Below are positions 26,640 through 27,641 of a stretch of 27,641 bases of DNA, in pieces. The number at the start of each line of letters is the position of its first letter. Within the stretch, counting starts at the first letter, position 1. Source of the DNA: Atopobium sp. UBA6362 (lineage in GTDB: Bacteria; Actinomycetota; Coriobacteriia; Coriobacteriales; Atopobiaceae); assembly GCA_002440065.1 (NCBI GenBank), contig DJRK01000128.1:2097-29737 (forward strand), in the 5' to 3' direction. The notes under the pieces were generated by a model. The model saw only the letters and a program-made list of their open reading frames with translations, made no database searches and had not been told where the DNA came from. A program made the translations under genes and the position numbers.

Positions 26640-27229
26640 CAGAGGCTCCCCTTGGTGGAGGGCACCGAGCCGTCGGCGCGGGGATCGGGCTCGACTGCCT
26701 CGCGCAGGGCGCGGGCCGCGGCCTTGAAGGTCGCCTCGAGGATGTGGTGCGCGTTCTCGCCGCAAACGAGCCGCAGGTGAAGCGTGATGCCGGCGTCGCG
26801 CGCGAGCCCCGCAAAGAACTCGTGGCCGAGCTCGGTGTCGAAGTCGCCCACCTTCGCGGGACCTATGGGCACGTCCCAGAAGAGCTCTCCGCGCCCGGAG
26901 ATGTCCACGGCGGCCATGACGAGCGCCTCGTCGAGCGGCACCATGACGGAGCCGAAGCGCCTGATGCCGCGTTTGTCCCCCAGCGCCTCGCGGAGCGCCT
27001 GGCCCAGGACGATGCCCGTGTCCTCCACGGTATGGTGGTCGTCGATGAAGGTGTCGCCCTTCACGCGACAGGTGAGGTCGATGAGCGAGTGGCGCGAGAA
27101 GGCGTTGAGCATGTGGTCGAAGAACCCGACGCCCGTCTCGATGTCCGCCTCGCCCGTCCCGTCGAGGTCGATCCTCAGCCCGATGTCCGTCTCGCTCGTG
27201 GCGCGCACGACGTTCGCGGTCCTGCTCAT
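26639..27229 (-). CDS. hisB: Imidazoleglycerol-phosphate dehydratase
   Basis: The ATG at 27229 gives 196 residues, the length of the single-function enzyme; the phosphatase half found in enterobacterial HisB is absent. It dehydrates imidazole glycerol phosphate to imidazole acetol phosphate using manganese. Metal-binding motifs are present: GFFDHML, DDHHTVEDT (HH at 65-66), and NAHHILEATFKA (HH at 161-162). Its start overlaps the hisC stop codon in ATGA, with GGAGGAAGC upstream. A separate histidinol phosphatase must be encoded elsewhere. Confidence 0.98.
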   Translation of the reverse strand: MSRTANVVRATSETDIGLRIDLDGTGEADIETGVGFFDHMLNAFSRHSLIDLTCRVKGDTFIDDHHTVEDTGIVLGQALREALGDKRGIRRFGSVMVPLDEALVMAAVDISGRGELFWDVPIGPAKVGDFDTELGHEFFAGLARDAGITLHLRLVCGENAHHILEATFKAAARALREAVEPDPRADGSVPSTKGSL

Positions 27230-27641
27230 GCTTCCTCCCTCACCAGTATGGTCAACGCATCGAGCAGCGCGTCGTTCTCGCGGCGCGTGCCCACGGTGAT
27301 CCTCAGACAATCCTCGAGCCCCTTGGCGTAGCTGAAGTCCCGCACAAGGATGGAGAACTCGTCGCGCAGCCTCGCGCGGACGCGGCTCGCGTGCGCCATG
27401 CGCACAAGCAGGAAGTTCGCCCGGCTTGGCCACACGCGCACCCCCTCGACCGTCGAGAGCGCGGCGCCCAGGCGCTCGCGCTCGGACACGATGTCCTCCA
27501 CGACGGGGACGAGCTCGCGGCGGCGCGACACGGCGGCCGCGGCGATGGACTGGGCGAGCACGTCCTCGGAGTAGATCTGGCGGATGGCACCAAGCATATC
27601 GACCACGGCGGGGTCGGCCACGAGGTAGCCCACGCGCAGGC
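27226..27641 (-). CDS. hisC: Histidinol-phosphate aminotransferase, 3' part
   Basis: The frame runs off the right edge; about 138 C-terminal residues are in the window. It begins LRVGYLVADP, the segment just after the PLP-binding lysine of class I/II aminotransferases, so that lysine is outside the window. The small domain follows, with SRANFLLVRM, FSILVRDFS (the phosphate-binding Arg region) and CLRITVGTRREND, which are typical of HisC. It transfers an amino group from glutamate to imidazole acetol phosphate. The stop overlaps the hisB start. A GTG at 27633 is internal, not the start. Confidence 0.95.
   Translation of the reverse strand, partial: LRVGYLVADPAVVDMLGAIRQIYSEDVLAQSIAAAAVSRRRELVPVVEDIVSERERLGAALSTVEGVRVWPSRANFLLVRMAHASRVRARLRDEFSILVRDFSYAKGLEDCLRITVGTRRENDALLDALTILVREEA

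Overview
The window is high-GC bacterial DNA. The best guess is a Coriobacteriia (Collinsella-like) actinomycete. The basis is the GC-rich third-position codon use, the ClpB type, a DUF5692-like membrane protein beside a TetR regulator, a DUF3516 helicase and BspA-type leucine-rich repeats. This is inference from style and content, not a database match.

Layout. The left edge (1-517) holds no large gene. It carries a 41-residue hydrophobic peptide gene on the minus strand, facing a short plus-strand RNA unit that ends in a good terminator inside the peptide gene's 3' end; together they look like a type I toxin-antitoxin locus. Next come a single-pass exported protein (518-1210), clpB with two hairpins in its leader (1371-3998), a 60-residue charged protein (4073-4255) and, convergent to it, an acidic single-pass membrane protein (4298-5911, minus). 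A 133-bp inverted-repeat element with a terminator inside it (6082-6214) separates this from a minus-strand TetR/DUF5692 pair (7320-7892, 6249-7256), whose promoter carries a palindromic operator candidate. A 213-bp dyad-symmetric repeat (8001-8213) lies upstream of that promoter.

The centre holds two divergent helicase genes: a Ski2-like DUF3516 helicase (minus, 8328-10946) and a HelD-type RNA polymerase-associated ATPase (plus, 11385-13514). Between them is an array of 20-bp palindromes spaced 42, 32 and 32 bp, close to whole DNA turns. After two terminator-like hairpins a five-gene plus-strand operon begins (13803-24199): a soluble hybrid histidine kinase, a MoxR AAA+ ATPase, a DUF58 protein, a TgpA-like transglutaminase-fold membrane protein whose catalytic Cys and Asp appear to be replaced by Ser and Glu, and a 1410-residue BspA-type leucine-rich-repeat surface protein. 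The junctions overlap or are short, so the genes are probably made together. The kinase may sense a cytoplasmic signal, MoxR and DUF58 may act as chaperone and adaptor, and the two large membrane or surface proteins may be what they assemble.

The right end (24425-27641, minus) is a histidine biosynthesis operon, hisC(partial)-hisB-hisH-hisA-hisF, in which every junction overlaps. It converges on the leucine-rich-repeat gene; two related terminator hairpins, one stable on each strand, separate them. No tRNA, rRNA, CRISPR array, transposase or integrase was seen.
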